Source: an uncultured Bacteroidales bacterium (lineage in GTDB: Bacteria; Bacteroidota; Bacteroidia; Bacteroidales; CAIWKO01). From it: a stretch of 64,000 nt of DNA. The stretch lies in contig CAIWKO010000023.1 of NCBI GenBank assembly GCA_903913285.1, forward strand, positions 1 through 64,000, written 5' to 3'. The position numbers and the translations under genes were made by a program. The notes beneath the pieces are model-generated. The model did not search any database, was not told the DNA's origin, and saw only the letters and a list, made by a program, of their open reading frames with translations. Below, in pieces: positions 25,987-38,212 of this stretch; position 1 is the stretch's first letter, and each line of letters begins with the position of its first letter.

Positions 25987-28900
25987 TTGGCTTCAAATAA
26001 TATTGAAAAAATCAATTTCGCATCCACAAAAGTTCAAGCAGAATATCCTGATTTTCTTGATATTCAAATAAAGTCATTTAAGGATTTTTTCCAATTGGAA
26101 ACTACTCCTGAAAACAGACAAAATGAAGGCTTGTACAGAGTTTTCGCTGAAAACTTTCCTATATCGGATGCACGTAATAATTTTGTACTGGAATTTCTGG
26201 ATTATTTTATTGATCCGCCAAGATATGTTCTCGAAGAATTTCTTGACCGTGGATTGACATACAGCGTTCCACTCAAAGCTAAATTGAAATTATATTGTAC
26301 AGATCCCGAACACGAGGATTTTGAAACAATTATACAGGATGTCTATTTAGGACCTATACCCTATATGACTCCAAAAGGCACATTTGTTATAAATGGAGCC
26401 GAACGGGTTGTTGTTTCTCAGTTGCACAGATCTCCCGGAGTTTTCTTTGGGAAGACCAGACATGCAAACGGTCAAACATTATATTCTGCCCGTATCATTC
26501 CATTTAAAGGATCGTGGATTGAGTTTGCTACTGACATTAATAATGTTATGTACGCATACATCGACAGAAAAAAGAAATTACCGGTTACCACTTTGTTAAG
26601 AGCTATTGGTTTTGAGTCTGATAAAACTATCCTCGAAATATTCAATCTGGCTGATGAAATCAAAGTTAACCGCAGTAATTTAAAAAAACTTATTGGTCGT
26701 AAACTTGCCGCACGTGTTGTTCGTTCATGGATCGAAGATTTTGTTGACGAAGATACTGGCGAAGTTGTTTCTATTGAAAGAACGGAAGTGCTTATCGACC
26801 GTGAAACCGTCATTGAAAACGAACAGGTTGATATTATTATGGATTCAGGAGTTAAAACAATTCTTATCCATAGTGATGATCCCGATAATAATGACTACTC
26901 CATTATTTTTAATACACTTCAAAAAGATCCGGCTAACTCTGAAAAAGAAGCTGTAGAATTTATTTATAGACTTCTCAGAAATGCTGAACCTCCTGATGAA
27001 GAAACGGCAAGGGGAATTATTGAGAAATTATTTTTCTCTGACAAACGTTACGATTTAGGTGATGTTGGCAGATACCGTATCAATAAAAAACTGAACTTTG
27101 ATATGAGTATTAATACCAAAGTACTCACTAAAGAAGATATTATCTCAATTATCAGATATCTGGTTGAACTTCAAAATCTGAAAACAGATGTTGATGATAT
27201 CGACCACTTAAGTAATAGAAGAGTTCGTACGGTTGGTGAACAATTGTATGGACAGTTCGGTGTGGGTTTAGCTCGTATGGCTCGTACGATTCGTGAAAGA
27301 ATGAATGTTCGCGATAACGAAGTTTTTACTCCGGCTGATCTTATCAATGCAAAAACTTTATCTTCAGTTATAAATACTTTTTTTGGAACTAATCAGCTGT
27401 CACAGTTTATGGATCAAACAAATCCATTATCTGAGCTGACTCACAAAAGAAGAATTTCAGCGTTAGGACCTGGTGGTTTATCCAGAGACAGAGCAGGTTT
27501 CGAAGTCCGCGATGTTCATTATACTCATTATGGACGTTTATGTACGATTGAAACTCCTGAAGGTCCGAATATTGGACTTATTTCTTCTTTATGTGTTTTC
27601 GCTAAGATAAACAAGCTTGGTTTTATCGAAACACCTTATAATAGTGTGACAAACGGTTCTGTTAATATTCATGAAGAACCTGTTTATCTTACCGCAGAAG
27701 AAGAGGAAGAAAAAATAATTGCTCAGGCAAGTACTGCTTTTGATGAAAACGGAAAGATCATTCAGCATCAGGTTAAAGCTCGTTATCAAGCCGATTACCC
27801 AATGATTGAGCCTGAAAAAATTAACTTGATCGATGTTGCACCAAATCAGATTGCATCAATTGCTGCTTCATTAATTCCATTTTTGGAACATGATGATGCT
27901 AACCGTGCTCTGATGGGTTCAAACATGATGCGTCAGGCGGTTCCGCTTATGGTTCCCGAAGCTCCGATTGTTGGGACTGGTCTGGAAGGAAAAGTTGCCA
28001 AGGACTCCAGAGTTTTAATTAACTCGGAAGGTAACGGCGTTGTCAAATATGTTGATGCAAAAAAGATTGTTATAGAATATGAACGATCTGAAAAAGAAAA
28101 AAAGGTAAGTTTTGAAGATGATATTAAAGTTTATAATCTTCCAAAATTTGTCAAAACCAATCAAAGTACATGCGTAAATCTTAAACCTATTGTCCGTAAA
28201 GGCCAAAAAGTTAAAAAAGGCGATGTTCTTTGTGAAGGTTATGCTACTCAAAATGGAGAGCTTGCTTTAGGCCGCAATCTTAAAGTTGCTTTTATGCCTT
28301 GGAAAGGTTATAATTTTGAAGATGCTATTGTTATTTCGGAACGTATTGTTCGTGAAGATGTTTTCACATCGCTTCATATCGAAGAATTTATTTTGGAAGT
28401 TCGCGAAACTAAACGTGGTATGGAAGAGTTGACAAACGATATTCCAAACGTTAGTGTTGAAGCTACTAAAGATCTTGACGAAAACGGAATCATTAGAATT
28501 GGTGCAGAAGTTAACGAAGGCGATATTCTTATTGGAAAAATTACTCCAAAGGGAGAAACAGACCCAACTCCTGAAGAAAAACTTCTCAGAGCTATTTTTG
28601 GTGATAAAGCCGGTGATGTTAAAGATGCTTCTTTAAAAGCGCCTCCATCAATGAAAGGCGTTGTTATTGATAAAAAACTTTTCTCAAAAGTTATTCGGGA
28701 TAAAAAGAATAAATTGAAAGAAAAAGAAACTCTGAAAGATTTTGAAGACGATTTCAATAAATCGATCTATGAGCTTAAAGTTAAACTCGTAGAAAAATTA
28801 ATTGATCTGCTCGAAAACAAAACTTCGCAGGGAGTTTATAGCAATCTTAAAGAAGAGTTGGTCCCAAAAAAGGTTAAGTTTACTCAAAAAGGCTTAATGG

Positions 28901-29796
28901 CTCTCGATTTTAATGCTATTAACCCGACTAAATGGACTTCTGATAAAGATACCAATGAAATGATAAAACTCCTTTTACATAATTACACGATTAAATATCG
29001 TGAAATTTTAGGAGTCTTTAATAGAAATAAGTTCATCGAAACCGTTGGTGATGATTTACCTTCAGGCATTGTGAAACTGGCAAAAGTTTATATTGCTAAA
29101 AAGCGTAAACTTAAAGTTGGAGACAAAATGGCAGGACGTCACGGAAATAAAGGTATTGTGGCTCGTATTGTACGCGACGAAGATATGCCTTTCCTCGAAG
29201 ACGGAACTCCGGTTGATGTTGTTTTAAATCCCTTGGGTGTACCATCGCGTATGAACCTGGGTCAGATTTATGAAACCGTGTTAGGATGGGCAGGCCAGAA
29301 ACTTGGTTTGTCTTTTGAAACGCCGATCTTTAACGGAGCAACATTAGATGATATCAATGGTTATATGCGCAAAGCAGGCCTACCTGAAAATGGTAAGGTT
29401 TATTTATATGATGGTGGAACTGGTGAACGTTTCGATCAACCGGCAACTGTTGGTGTGATTTACATATTGAAACTGCATCACCTTGTGGATGATAAAATGC
29501 ATGCTCGTTCTATTGGTCCTTACTCGTTGATTACACAACAACCTTTGGGTGGTAAAGCTCAATTTGGAGGTCAGCGTTTTGGGGAAATGGAAGTTTGGGC
29601 TCTTGAAGCTTTTGGTGCAGCTAACATTTTGCAGGAAATTCTTACTGTAAAATCAGATGATGTTACCGGACGTGCTCGAGCATACGAAGCTATTGTAAAA
29701 GGTGATAATATGCCAACACCAGGTGTTCCCGAATCATTTAACGTGTTAGTTCACGAATTAAGAGGCTTAGGCCTGAATATTACTTTTGAAGAATAA
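25987..29796 (+). CDS. rpoB: DNA-directed RNA polymerase subunit beta
   Basis: 1269 residues. The start appears to be TTG at 25987, giving [15 protein letters not shown], which lines up with the N-terminus of Bacteroides RpoB; there is no ATG just upstream and later ATGs would lose conserved sequence. The rifampicin region has [25 protein letters not shown] (about residues 460-485, sensitive-type residues). The C-terminal [21 protein letters not shown] is intact. It forms one half of the catalytic cleft. Confidence 0.97.
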   Translation: MASNNIEKINFASTKVQAEYPDFLDIQIKSFKDFFQLETTPENRQNEGLYRVFAENFPISDARNNFVLEFLDYFIDPPRYVLEEFLDRGLTYSVPLKAKLKLYCTDPEHEDFETIIQDVYLGPIPYMTPKGTFVINGAERVVVSQLHRSPGVFFGKTRHANGQTLYSARIIPFKGSWIEFATDINNVMYAYIDRKKKLPVTTLLRAIGFESDKTILEIFNLADEIKVNRSNLKKLIGRKLAARVVRSWIEDFVDEDTGEVVSIERTEVLIDRETVIENEQVDIIMDSGVKTILIHSDDPDNNDYSIIFNTLQKDPANSEKEAVEFIYRLLRNAEPPDEETARGIIEKLFFSDKRYDLGDVGRYRINKKLNFDMSINTKVLTKEDIISIIRYLVELQNLKTDVDDIDHLSNRRVRTVGEQLYGQFGVGLARMARTIRERMNVRDNEVFTPADLINAKTLSSVINTFFGTNQLSQFMDQTNPLSELTHKRRISALGPGGLSRDRAGFEVRDVHYTHYGRLCTIETPEGPNIGLISSLCVFAKINKLGFIETPYNSVTNGSVNIHEEPVYLTAEEEEEKIIAQASTAFDENGKIIQHQVKARYQADYPMIEPEKINLIDVAPNQIASIAASLIPFLEHDDANRALMGSNMMRQAVPLMVPEAPIVGTGLEGKVAKDSRVLINSEGNGVVKYVDAKKIVIEYERSEKEKKVSFEDDIKVYNLPKFVKTNQSTCVNLKPIVRKGQKVKKGDVLCEGYATQNGELALGRNLKVAFMPWKGYNFEDAIVISERIVREDVFTSLHIEEFILEVRETKRGMEELTNDIPNVSVEATKDLDENGIIRIGAEVNEGDILIGKITPKGETDPTPEEKLLRAIFGDKAGDVKDASLKAPPSMKGVVIDKKLFSKVIRDKKNKLKEKETLKDFEDDFNKSIYELKVKLVEKLIDLLENKTSQGVYSNLKEELVPKKVKFTQKGLMALDFNAINPTKWTSDKDTNEMIKLLLHNYTIKYREILGVFNRNKFIETVGDDLPSGIVKLAKVYIAKKRKLKVGDKMAGRHGNKGIVARIVRDEDMPFLEDGTPVDVVLNPLGVPSRMNLGQIYETVLGWAGQKLGLSFETPIFNGATLDDINGYMRKAGLPENGKVYLYDGGTGERFDQPATVGVIYILKLHHLVDDKMHARSIGPYSLITQQPLGGKAQFGGQRFGEMEVWALEAFGAANILQEILTVKSDDVTGRARAYEAIVKGDNMPTPGVPESFNVLVHELRGLGLNITFEE

Positions 29797-29835
29797 ATGT
29801 ATTTATTTCCTTTAAGGAATTAGAAATATTAAATT

Positions 29836-32800
29836 ATGGCTTTTAGAAAAGAATTAAACACCAAAGGAAATTTTTCTAAGATAACAATAAGTTTAGCTTC
29901 GCCTGAACATATTTTAGAAAGATCAAGCGGTGAAGTACTAAAACCGGAAACGATTAACTATCGTACATATAAACCGGAACGCGACGGTTTATTCTGTGAA
30001 CGTATTTTCGGTCCTGTTAAGGACTGGGAATGCCATTGCGGAAAATACAAACGTATTCGTTATAAAGGTATTGTTTGCGATCGTTGCGGTGTAGAAGTAA
30101 CTGAAAAGAAGGTTAGAAGAGAAAGAGTTGGACATATTCAGCTTACAGTTCCTGTTGCGCATATTTGGTTTTTCCGTTCATTGCCAAACAAAATAGGTGC
30201 ATTACTTGGATTGCCTTCAAAAAAACTTGAAACTATTATTTATTACGAACGCTACGTGGTAATAAATGCTGGAATTAAAGACAACTTAAATTATCTGGAT
30301 TTTCTTACAGAAGAAGAATATTTCGAAATTTTAGAAGAATTACCCAAAGAAAACCAATATCTGGACGATAGCGACCCCAATAAGTTTATTGCTAAAATGG
30401 GTGCCGATGCTATTTATGAGTTGCTTTCCCGTCTCGATCTGGATGAGTTATCTTATACATTAAGAGATAAAGCAAACAAAGAAACCTCTCAACAACGTAA
30501 ACAGGATGCTCTGAAAAGACTGCAGGTTGTGGAAGCTTTTCGTGAAGCCAATACCAGAATGGAAAATAATCCAGGATGGATGATCGTAAAAGTTGTGCCG
30601 GTGATTCCACCAGAACTTCGCCCGTTAGTTCCATTGGATGGCGGTCGTTTTGCAACTTCCGATCTCAATGATTTGTATCGTCGTGTTATTATTCGTAACA
30701 ATCGTTTAAAACGACTCATCGAAATAAAAGCTCCGGACGTTATCCTTCGTAACGAAAAACGTATGCTTCAGGAAGCTGTTGATTCCTTATTTGATAATTC
30801 AAGAAAGGCCAATGCAGTAAAAACTGAATCAAATCGTGCACTGAAATCACTTAGCGATAGTTTAAAAGGTAAACAAGGTCGTTTCCGTCAGAATTTATTA
30901 GGTAAACGTGTCGACTATTCAGGTCGTTCGGTTATTGTGGTAGGTCCTGAACTTAAACTTAACGAATGCGGTATTCCTAAAGAAATGGCTTCCGAGCTTT
31001 TCAAACCGTTTATCATTCGTAAAATGCTCGAAAGAGGTATCGTTAAAACGGTAAAATCAGCGAAGAAAATTGTCGACAGAAAAGATCCTGTTGTTTGGGA
31101 TATTTTGGAAAACGTGTTGAAAGGTCACCCGGTTATGTTAAACCGTGCTCCGACTTTGCACCGTTTGGGTATTCAGGCATTCCAGCCAAAACTTATCGAA
31201 GGTAAAGCTATCCAGCTCCATCCTTTGGTTTGTACAGCTTTTAACGCCGACTTCGACGGTGACCAGATGGCAGTGCATGTTCCTCTTGGAAATGCAGCTA
31301 TTTTGGAAGCCCAGATTTTAATGCTGGCATCTCATAATATTCTGAATCCAGCCAACGGTGCTCCTGTAGCTGTTCCATCTCAGGACATGGTTTTAGGTTT
31401 ATATTATACAACTAAGGGAAGAAGAAGTATTCCGGAAAACCCGCTAAAGGGAGAAGGTTATACATTCTATGGTCCTGAAGAAGTTATTGTAGCTTACAAC
31501 GAAAAGAAAGTTGACCTTCATGCATACATTAACGTAAAAATTAATGTTCTTGAAGATGGCAAAATTGTCAACAAACTTATCGAAACTACTGTTGGTCGTG
31601 TATTATTCAATCAGGTAGTTCCCTACGAATATGGTTATATTAATAAGGTACTTACCAAAAAAGCACTGCGTGATATTATCGGTGATATCTTAAAAATTGC
31701 AGGTACAGCTCGTACTGCTCAATTTTTGGATGATATCAAAGAATTAGGGTTTACGATGGCATTCAAAGGTGGATTGTCATTTAACCTTGGTGACTTGGTT
31801 GTTCCCGAAATTAAACCAGTTTTAATTGCAAAAGCCGAAGAAGAAGTTCTTGAAATAAAGAACAACTACAATATGGGGTTCATCACCAACAATGAAAGGT
31901 ATAACCAGATCATTGATGTTTGGACACATACCAACTCTCGCCTGACATTGAACCTTATGGAACAATTAGCAAATCACATGCAGGGATTTAACCCTGTTTA
32001 TATGATGCTTGATTCTGGTGCCCGCGGTTCAAAAGAACAGATTCGTCAGCTCTGCGGCATGAGAGGTTTGATGGCTAAGCCACAAAAATCAGGTGCTACC
32101 GGTGGTGAAATTATCGAAAACCCAATTTTATCCAATTTCCGTGAAGGACTTTCGGTTCTTGAATATTTTATTTCTACTCACGGTGCTCGTAAAGGTTTGG
32201 CCGATACCGCTCTTAAAACTGCCGATGCAGGTTATCTTACCCGTCGTTTGGTCGATGTTACTCAGGATGTTATTATTTCCGAACCGGATTGCGGAACACT
32301 CAGAGGTTTGACTGTTACAGCCTTGAAAAAGAATAAAAATGTTGTTGAAAAACTTTTCGACCGTATTTTAGGCCGTGTAACCCTCCACGATATTTATCAT
32401 CCTCAGACAGGTGAACTTATTATTGGTGCCGGTGAAGAACTGGTTGAAGAAATTAGCGAAGTTATCGAAGCATCACCTATTGAATCAGTCGAAATTCGTT
32501 CGGTATTAACCTGCGAATCTCGTCATGGTGTTTGTGCAAAATGTTACGGAAGAAACCTTTCAACGGGTATCATAGTTCAAAAGGGCGAAGCTGTGGGTGT
32601 TATTGCAGCTCAATCCATCGGTGAACCGGGAACTCAGTTGACCTTGCGTACATTCCACGAAGGGGGTGTGGCTGGTGTCAATATCGCTTCTTTATCAAAA
32701 ATTGATTCAAAATACGATGGTGTTATCGAAATTGATGAACTTCGTTCCGTAGAATATAAAAATGCTGATGGAGATACCTATGATGTAGTTATCGGACGTT

Positions 32801-34137
32801 CGGCCGAAATGAAGATCGTCGATAAGAACACCAAGATCGTACTTGCTTCGAATAATATCCCTTACAGCGCTAATCTGTATTTCAAGAACGGCGATTTTGT
32901 GAAAAAGAATGCTTTGATCTGCGATTGGGATCCTTATAATGCTTTAATTATTTCTGAAGTATCGGGCAAGATCGCATTTGAAGACGTTATCGAAAATGTA
33001 ACTTTCCGCGAAGAATCCGACGATCAAACCGGTTATCACGATAAAGTTATCATCGAAACACGTCATAAAGCAAAAAATCCTTCTATTAAAGTGATCAACG
33101 AAAAAACCAAGGAAGTTATCAAACAATACGATATGCCTGTGGGTGCTCACATTAAAGTTACTGAAGGCGATAAAATAGTTGCCGGTGAAATTATTTGCAA
33201 GATACCGAGAGCTGTTGGTAAAGCTGGCGACATCACGGGTGGTTTACCGCGTGTAACCGAATTGTTCGAAGCTCGTAATCCTTCCGAACCCGCTGTGGTT
33301 TCCGAGATCGATGGTGTGGTTTCTTTTGGTAAAAAACTAAAACGCGGTAACAAAGAAGTTATCATCACTTCAAAAACCGGTGAAGAAAAACATTATCTGG
33401 TTCCCACAACGAAACAAATTCTCGCTCAGGAAAACGATTATGTAAAAGCCGGAACTCCTCTTTCAGACGGAGCTACAACTCCTGCCGATATTTTAGCCAT
33501 CAAAGGACCTACAAAGGTTCAGGAATATATCGTGAACGAAATTCAGGAAGTGTACCGTTTGCAGGGTGTGAAGATTAACGACAAACATTTTGAGGTAGTA
33601 GTACGTCAGATGTTGCGTAAAGTTGAAGTTGAAGATCCCGGTGATACACGTTTCCTCGAGGGCGAAATGGTGAATAAAATAGATTTTCAGGAAGAGAACG
33701 ACTGGATTTATGGTAAAAAGATCATCATCGATCCGGGCGATGCAACAAATCACAAACCGGGACAGATTATTGCTGCCCGTAAATTACGCGACGAAAACTC
33801 AGTACTGAAACGTAAAGATAAAAGGCTTATCGAAGCCCGCGATGCTCATCCCGCCACAGGTCGGCAGATATTGCAGGGTATCACCCGTGCATCACTGCAA
33901 ACCAAGAGTTGGATCTCGGCTGCTTCGTTCCAGGAAACTACGAAAGTACTCACCGATGCGGCTGTATTTGCAAAATCTGACGATCTGCTCGGATTAAAAG
34001 AAAACGTTATCGTTGGACATTTAATTCCTGCCGGTACAGGTTTGCGCGAATACGATAAGATCATGGTCAGCACGCGCGAAGCTTACGAAAAACTTCAGGC
34101 TTCTAAAGGAAAAGAAGAACTGGTAGTTGAAGAATAA
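29836..34137 (+). CDS. rpoC: DNA-directed RNA polymerase subunit beta'
   Basis: 1433 residues. N-terminal zinc ribbon ([22 protein letters not shown], about 66-87), catalytic Mg-binding [12 protein letters not shown] (about 471-482), bridge and trigger-helix regions, and a second Cys cluster ([13 protein letters not shown]). The end is followed by a strong terminator at 34153-34188, closing the operon that begins near tRNA-Thr or secE. Confidence 0.98.
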   Translation: MAFRKELNTKGNFSKITISLASPEHILERSSGEVLKPETINYRTYKPERDGLFCERIFGPVKDWECHCGKYKRIRYKGIVCDRCGVEVTEKKVRRERVGHIQLTVPVAHIWFFRSLPNKIGALLGLPSKKLETIIYYERYVVINAGIKDNLNYLDFLTEEEYFEILEELPKENQYLDDSDPNKFIAKMGADAIYELLSRLDLDELSYTLRDKANKETSQQRKQDALKRLQVVEAFREANTRMENNPGWMIVKVVPVIPPELRPLVPLDGGRFATSDLNDLYRRVIIRNNRLKRLIEIKAPDVILRNEKRMLQEAVDSLFDNSRKANAVKTESNRALKSLSDSLKGKQGRFRQNLLGKRVDYSGRSVIVVGPELKLNECGIPKEMASELFKPFIIRKMLERGIVKTVKSAKKIVDRKDPVVWDILENVLKGHPVMLNRAPTLHRLGIQAFQPKLIEGKAIQLHPLVCTAFNADFDGDQMAVHVPLGNAAILEAQILMLASHNILNPANGAPVAVPSQDMVLGLYYTTKGRRSIPENPLKGEGYTFYGPEEVIVAYNEKKVDLHAYINVKINVLEDGKIVNKLIETTVGRVLFNQVVPYEYGYINKVLTKKALRDIIGDILKIAGTARTAQFLDDIKELGFTMAFKGGLSFNLGDLVVPEIKPVLIAKAEEEVLEIKNNYNMGFITNNERYNQIIDVWTHTNSRLTLNLMEQLANHMQGFNPVYMMLDSGARGSKEQIRQLCGMRGLMAKPQKSGATGGEIIENPILSNFREGLSVLEYFISTHGARKGLADTALKTADAGYLTRRLVDVTQDVIISEPDCGTLRGLTVTALKKNKNVVEKLFDRILGRVTLHDIYHPQTGELIIGAGEELVEEISEVIEASPIESVEIRSVLTCESRHGVCAKCYGRNLSTGIIVQKGEAVGVIAAQSIGEPGTQLTLRTFHEGGVAGVNIASLSKIDSKYDGVIEIDELRSVEYKNADGDTYDVVIGRSAEMKIVDKNTKIVLASNNIPYSANLYFKNGDFVKKNALICDWDPYNALIISEVSGKIAFEDVIENVTFREESDDQTGYHDKVIIETRHKAKNPSIKVINEKTKEVIKQYDMPVGAHIKVTEGDKIVAGEIICKIPRAVGKAGDITGGLPRVTELFEARNPSEPAVVSEIDGVVSFGKKLKRGNKEVIITSKTGEEKHYLVPTTKQILAQENDYVKAGTPLSDGATTPADILAIKGPTKVQEYIVNEIQEVYRLQGVKINDKHFEVVVRQMLRKVEVEDPGDTRFLEGEMVNKIDFQEENDWIYGKKIIIDPGDATNHKPGQIIAARKLRDENSVLKRKDKRLIEARDAHPATGRQILQGITRASLQTKSWISAASFQETTKVLTDAAVFAKSDDLLGLKENVIVGHLIPAGTGLREYDKIMVSTREAYEKLQASKGKEELVVEE

Positions 34138-34152
34138 TTAATTTTTAAAATA

Positions 34153-34188
34153 AAAAAGGCGTTGTTTTCGAATAACGCCTTTTTTTTT
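34153..34188 (+). terminator. Rho-independent terminator after rpoC
   Basis: Stem AAAAAGGCGTT / AACGCCTTTTT with loop GTTTTCGAAT and nine T. It lies 16-50 bp after the rpoC stop. Confidence 0.9.
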
Positions 34189-34199
34189 GAAATTATATG

Positions 34200-34207
34200 T
34201 AGCTTTG
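34200..34207 (+). promoter_or_regulatory. Candidate -7 element (TAGCTTTG)
   Basis: TAnnTTTG match 26 bp before the DUF3467 start codon; no -33 TTTG at the expected distance. Confidence 0.45.
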
Positions 34208-34233
34208 TATTATCACAATCAAATTCAAATTTT

Positions 34234-34545
34234 ATGGAAAACCCTAACGAACATCAATTAAATATCGAACTCAGCGACGATGTGGCTGAAGGCATCTATT
34301 CAAATCTGGCTATCATCACCCATTCTCACTCCGAATTCATTCTTGATTTTGTAAAGATCATGCCGGGCGTGCCCAAAGCAAAAGTAAAATCGCGCATTAT
34401 TCTCACGCCTCAGCATGCCAAACGTCTGCTGAATGCCTTAAAAGATAATGTAAAAAAATTCGAAGAAAATTTCGGCGATATCGACGATCAAAACCCTATG
34501 GATCTCACGCCTTTTAATTTTGGCGGACCTACGGCACAAGCTTAA
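34234..34545 (+). CDS. DUF3467 family protein
   Basis: 103 residues from ATG 34234. It matches the small DUF3467 family common after rpoC in Bacteroidota: [56 protein letters not shown] and the helix [15 protein letters not shown]. Function is unknown. It is convergent with purC: the two stop codons share the palindrome TTAA, overlapping by three bases, with no terminator between them. Confidence 0.85.
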   Translation: MENPNEHQLNIELSDDVAEGIYSNLAIITHSHSEFILDFVKIMPGVPKAKVKSRIILTPQHAKRLLNALKDNVKKFEENFGDIDDQNPMDLTPFNFGGPTAQA

Positions 34546-35486
34546 GCCTGCAAAAATTTCAGGATATTTTTCTCAACACGTTCCAACACGTTTTGCGAAT
34601 CGGCTTTCCCGAACTTTTCTCCCGAAATACTTTCATAAAGTTCTATGTAGCGTTCCGAAACACTGTTGATGATCTCCGGGGTCATTTCAGGCACTTTTTG
34701 TCCGTCTTTTCCCTGAAAGCCGTTTGCCATAAGCCATTCTCTGACGAACTCTTTCGACAGTTGCTTTTGTGCTTCACCTTTTTGCTGGCGTTGTTCGTAG
34801 CCTTCTTTATAAAAATAGCGCGACGAATCGGGCGTGTGTATCTCGTCTATCAGATAGATCTTCCCGTCTTTTTTCCCGAATTCATATTTCGTGTCAACCA
34901 GTATCAGGCCCATTTTGGCAGCTATTTCGGTTCCGCGGGCAAACAAGGCTAACGTGTATTTCTCCAGTTGTTCGTAATCTTCTTTGCTCACCAGCTTGTG
35001 TTTGATGATATCTTCTTTCGAAATATCTTCATCGTGGCCTACCGCTTCTTTCGTGGTGGGGGTGATGATAGGAGCGGGGAAACGGTCGTTTTCCTTCATC
35101 CCGTCGGGCATGGGCATGCCGCAGAGGCTTCGTTTGTCGTCTTTATATTCGCGCCAGGCGTGTCCCGACAAGTAACCGCGGATAACCATCTCTACTTTGA
35201 ACGGTTCGCATTTTATTCCTGCCGTAACCATCGGGTCGGGAACGGCTAATTTCCAGTTGGGAACTATATCAGCCGTTTCGTCCAGAAACTTGGCCGCTAT
35301 CTGATTTAAAACTTGTCCTTTGTAAGGGATACCTTCGGGCAAAACCACGTCGAATGCCGAAATGCGGTCGGTAACTATCATCAAAAGTATCTCATCGTTG
35401 ATGTTATAAACGTCGCGTACTTTGCCAATGTACACATCTTTTTGCCCCGGCAGGCTGAAATTTGTTTTTACTATTGCATTGTTCAT
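34542..35486 (-). CDS. purC: Phosphoribosylaminoimidazole-succinocarboxamide synthase
   Basis: 314 residues, the longer form common in this phylum. It condenses CAIR with aspartate using ATP to SAICAR, the eighth step of IMP synthesis. Visible: [26 protein letters not shown] near the N-terminus, [14 protein letters not shown], and [14 protein letters not shown]. It lies 21 bp downstream of a lipoprotein gene and may form a phoH-lipoprotein-purC operon. Confidence 0.96.
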   Translation of the reverse strand: MNNAIVKTNFSLPGQKDVYIGKVRDVYNINDEILLMIVTDRISAFDVVLPEGIPYKGQVLNQIAAKFLDETADIVPNWKLAVPDPMVTAGIKCEPFKVEMVIRGYLSGHAWREYKDDKRSLCGMPMPDGMKENDRFPAPIITPTTKEAVGHDEDISKEDIIKHKLVSKEDYEQLEKYTLALFARGTEIAAKMGLILVDTKYEFGKKDGKIYLIDEIHTPDSSRYFYKEGYEQRQQKGEAQKQLSKEFVREWLMANGFQGKDGQKVPEMTPEIINSVSERYIELYESISGEKFGKADSQNVLERVEKNILKFLQA

Positions 35487-35506
35487 CGTGTAAAAGATTT
35501 TGAAAA

Positions 35507-36004
35507 TTAATAATCGCTATAATCTGCTATCAATTTAAATTTTATCTCGTAATTGTTGGTTTCAAGTTTGGTCTTTATCCAAAGTTCATCGTTCTTCAGG
35601 CGCAATATCTCCCAGTCGGTTTGCACATTCAGTGCGCTTATCTGTGCAAATATCGCACTGGCAACAGCGGCATACGTTTCCTCTGCCACCATACAGAACG
35701 AAATAACATCTTTTTTATGGCTGATCTTCAGGTTCGATTTCGCGATCACGTTCGCGTCGGTGTCTGCAATGCCGATATAATACTGACTGCTCCAATCTCT
35801 GTAGATGCTGTAAGGAAAAATATCCAGCCCTGCACTTTGATACGCTGCAGTAACATCCGCGTCGTTCAACGTAATGCTTTCAATTTTCCATTTGCCTGTC
35901 AGGCGTTTTTCGGCCGAACGAAAACTTATCGTGGGTCCGTCTTTATATTTGGTACACGAACCAAACAGCGCTGCTATCGATAATAGAACCAAGAGTTTTC
36001 GCAT
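35507..36004 (-). CDS. Lipoprotein of unknown function
   Basis: 165 residues from the ATG at 36004 (a TTG at 36007 is possible). Lipoprotein signal [18 protein letters not shown] with lipobox Cys at about residue 16. The mature part ([20 protein letters not shown]) resembles lipocalin-like Bacteroidota lipoproteins by its opening [10 protein letters not shown], a weak inference. Its start overlaps the phoH stop codon (TGATG), showing translational coupling. Confidence 0.75.
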   Translation of the reverse strand: MRKLLVLLSIAALFGSCTKYKDGPTISFRSAEKRLTGKWKIESITLNDADVTAAYQSAGLDIFPYSIYRDWSSQYYIGIADTDANVIAKSNLKISHKKDVISFCMVAEETYAAVASAIFAQISALNVQTDWEILRLKNDELWIKTKLETNNYEIKFKLIADYSDY

Positions 36005-36945
36005 CAATCCGTCGTGTAGGCGTTAATAATTTTCGTCACCAGCTTGTGCCGCACTATATCTTTATTGTTCAAATACACGAAGTCGATGCCTTCTATATCT
36101 TTCAGTATTTTTGAAGCGTGTATCAGTCCCGAAGCCTGATTTTTCGGCAGATCTACCTGGGTGATATCGCCCGTAACGATGAATTTCGCCGACTTTCCCA
36201 ACCGTGTCAAAAACATTCGCATCTGCGCTATGCTCGAGTTCTGTGCTTCGTCCAAAATCACCACCGCATTATCCAGCGTACGTCCCCGCATAAAAGCCAG
36301 CGGGGCTATTTCAATAATGCGTTCCTCTATATATTGCGAAAGTTTTTGCGCGGGCAACATATCCCACAATGCATCATACAGGGGTTGCATATACGGGTCG
36401 AGTTTGTTTTTCAAATCGCCGGGCAAAAAACCCAGGTTTTCGCCTGCTTCCACAGCCGGACGCGTCAATATAATGCGTTTCACTTCCTTGTTCTTCAAGG
36501 CTCTCACTGCCAAAGCCACTGCGGTATAAGTTTTTCCAGTTCCCGCGGGGCCAATAGCAAATATCAGGTCGTTCTTCCCGTAGCTCTCCACCAGTTTGCG
36601 CTGGTTGGCCGTGATGGCTTTTATCAGCATGCCGCTGTGGCAATGCAGTATAAACCCTTTGGCAGCATCGTTCTCTTCGGCAGGCAGCTCTCGGTCGGCA
36701 TCCAGATACTGTTGTATAATTTCAACCGTAATCAGCCCGCTGTTGTGCTGATGTTTTATCAGCAGCGCTATCAGTTCTTCAAAAACGGCGGTCTCCAGGT
36801 CGTCGCCTATCACTTTCAGCATGGTGTCGCGCGCCACGATCTTAAGTTTCGGGAAAACCGTTTGCAAAAACGCTATGTTTTGGTTGGTAACTCCGTAAAA
36901 CGTCGACGGATCTATCAGATCCAGTGAAATTATCTTTTCGCTCAT
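36004..36945 (-). CDS. phoH: PhoH-like ATPase
   Basis: 313 residues. Walker A GPAGTGKTY (about 133-141), Walker B VVILDEAQN (about 233-241) and a KH-like N-terminal segment are present, as in PhoH/YbeZ proteins, which associate with YbeY and rRNA maturation. A long open frame on the opposite strand across this GC-rich gene is a shadow. Confidence 0.93.
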   Translation of the reverse strand: MSEKIISLDLIDPSTFYGVTNQNIAFLQTVFPKLKIVARDTMLKVIGDDLETAVFEELIALLIKHQHNSGLITVEIIQQYLDADRELPAEENDAAKGFILHCHSGMLIKAITANQRKLVESYGKNDLIFAIGPAGTGKTYTAVALAVRALKNKEVKRIILTRPAVEAGENLGFLPGDLKNKLDPYMQPLYDALWDMLPAQKLSQYIEERIIEIAPLAFMRGRTLDNAVVILDEAQNSSIAQMRMFLTRLGKSAKFIVTGDITQVDLPKNQASGLIHASKILKDIEGIDFVYLNNKDIVRHKLVTKIINAYTTD

Positions 36946-37015
36946 GCAGGGGCTTGTCTGCTAATCTAATTTTTATCAAAATTATTAAAAAAATCCATAG
37001 ATACGTTTTAATTTG

Positions 37016-37023
37016 TAATTTTG
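37016..37023 (+). promoter_or_regulatory. Candidate -7 element (TAATTTTG)
   Basis: TAnnTTTG match 25 bp before the 37049 start, in the divergent gap with phoH. Confidence 0.45.
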
Positions 37024-37048
37024 ATGATAATTAACATCCCGATAAAAG

Positions 37049-37822
37049 ATGCCTATAATTACACTCACAAGCGACTGGGGATTATCCGACCATTACGTGG
37101 CCGCCGTTAAAGGGGCCATTTTGAGCCGCATTCCGCAGGCAAACATTGTCGACATAAGCCATAGCATTAACAAATTCAGTGTTTCCGAAACCGCTTTCGT
37201 GGTGCGAAATGCCTACAAGAATTTTCCCGACAACACCATACACATCATCGGTGTAAACTCCGAATCCTCGGTCGAATTTCCCCACACGGCCATCTACTAC
37301 GACAAACATTATTTTATTGGCGCCGACAACGGCCTGTTTTCGCTTATTTGCGAATCGGCTCCCGAAAAAATTTACGAAATAACCCTGCCTCAGGATTCCG
37401 ACTATTTCACCTTTCCCTCGCGCGATGTGTTTGCCAAAGCCGCGTGTATGCTTGCCGAAGGCAGCGATATAAGCACTTTAGGCATACAGCGCGAAAGCAT
37501 TTGCCAGCTCAAAAGCTATTTGCCCGTGCCCGACAAAAACGCCCTCAAAGGCATAGTCATCTATTTCGATTCCTACGACAATGCCATCACCAACATCAAC
37601 CAGAGCCTTTTTCGTAAGGAGGCCAAAGGCCGCAAGTTCACCGTTTACCTCAAAAACGAAGAAATACAAAGCATCTCCAGTTCCTATTCCGATGTGGTCC
37701 ACGGCGAAATCGTGCTGCTGTTCGGCACCACCGGCATGCTCGAAATTGCCATCAACCGCGGCAGCGCCCGCAACCTGCTTGGCATGAATATTTATGATAC
37801 TGTTAGGATAGAGTTTTTATAA
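37049..37822 (+). CDS. S-adenosylmethionine hydrolase / adenosyltransferase family (DUF62)
   Basis: 257 residues. The opening ITLTSDWGLSDHYVAAVKG and the segment VDISHSINKF are hallmarks of the SAM hydroxide adenosyltransferase family, which splits SAM into adenosine and methionine with water (relatives use chloride or fluoride). FIGADNGLFSL and a C-terminal domain with FDSYDNAITNI follow. The native role in Bacteroidota is not settled. The third-position bias to C and G contrasts sharply with the AT-rich polyketide operon that follows. Confidence 0.85.
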   Translation: MPIITLTSDWGLSDHYVAAVKGAILSRIPQANIVDISHSINKFSVSETAFVVRNAYKNFPDNTIHIIGVNSESSVEFPHTAIYYDKHYFIGADNGLFSLICESAPEKIYEITLPQDSDYFTFPSRDVFAKAACMLAEGSDISTLGIQRESICQLKSYLPVPDKNALKGIVIYFDSYDNAITNINQSLFRKEAKGRKFTVYLKNEEIQSISSSYSDVVHGEIVLLFGTTGMLEIAINRGSARNLLGMNIYDTVRIEFL

Positions 37823-38212
37823 TTCTACCATAACCTCAAAGTTTTCGATAACATATCTTGTTTTAATTCATTCACAACTCTCAATAGACATATGTATTCG
37901 GTATAGTTATTAAATTTTGTTTTCTATGTATTGATACGCTGCACTTTTCAAATAGTTTTTGATTAGTTTGTCTCTCATTAATATATGATGAAATGTAAGA
38001 AAATTGCTAATGATTTATAGCGAAAATAGTATCTTTGTTGCCAAATAACAATTAGTATCTGTAATGTCCTTTAAAATATCATTTCATTTCATCCCGATAT
38101 CCCTTTCGTACATTCTACTGACACCATCTAAATGGGTTAATTCCATGATTTAATAGTGAAATTGTAAAAAATAAAAAATTAATATTAAAATAAGTAAGTA
38201 AGGTTTGCAATT
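37823..38212. other. Intergenic region upstream of the polyketide operon
   Basis: About 390 bp, AT-rich, without a supportable gene. It contains the candidate promoter at 38004-38037; no repeats or insertion-sequence ends are visible. Confidence 0.5.
38004..38037 (+). promoter_or_regulatory. Candidate promoter of the polyketide operon
   Basis: TTG at 38004-38006 and TATCTTTG at 38030-38037 (23-bp spacer, slightly long). It would give a leader of about 170 bases before the synthase start at 38213. Confidence 0.5.

Noticed and set aside
36118-36927. 269-codon open frame on the plus strand
   Set aside because: It lies antisense to phoH, whose Walker motifs are intact; the frame is a by-product of GC-biased codons.
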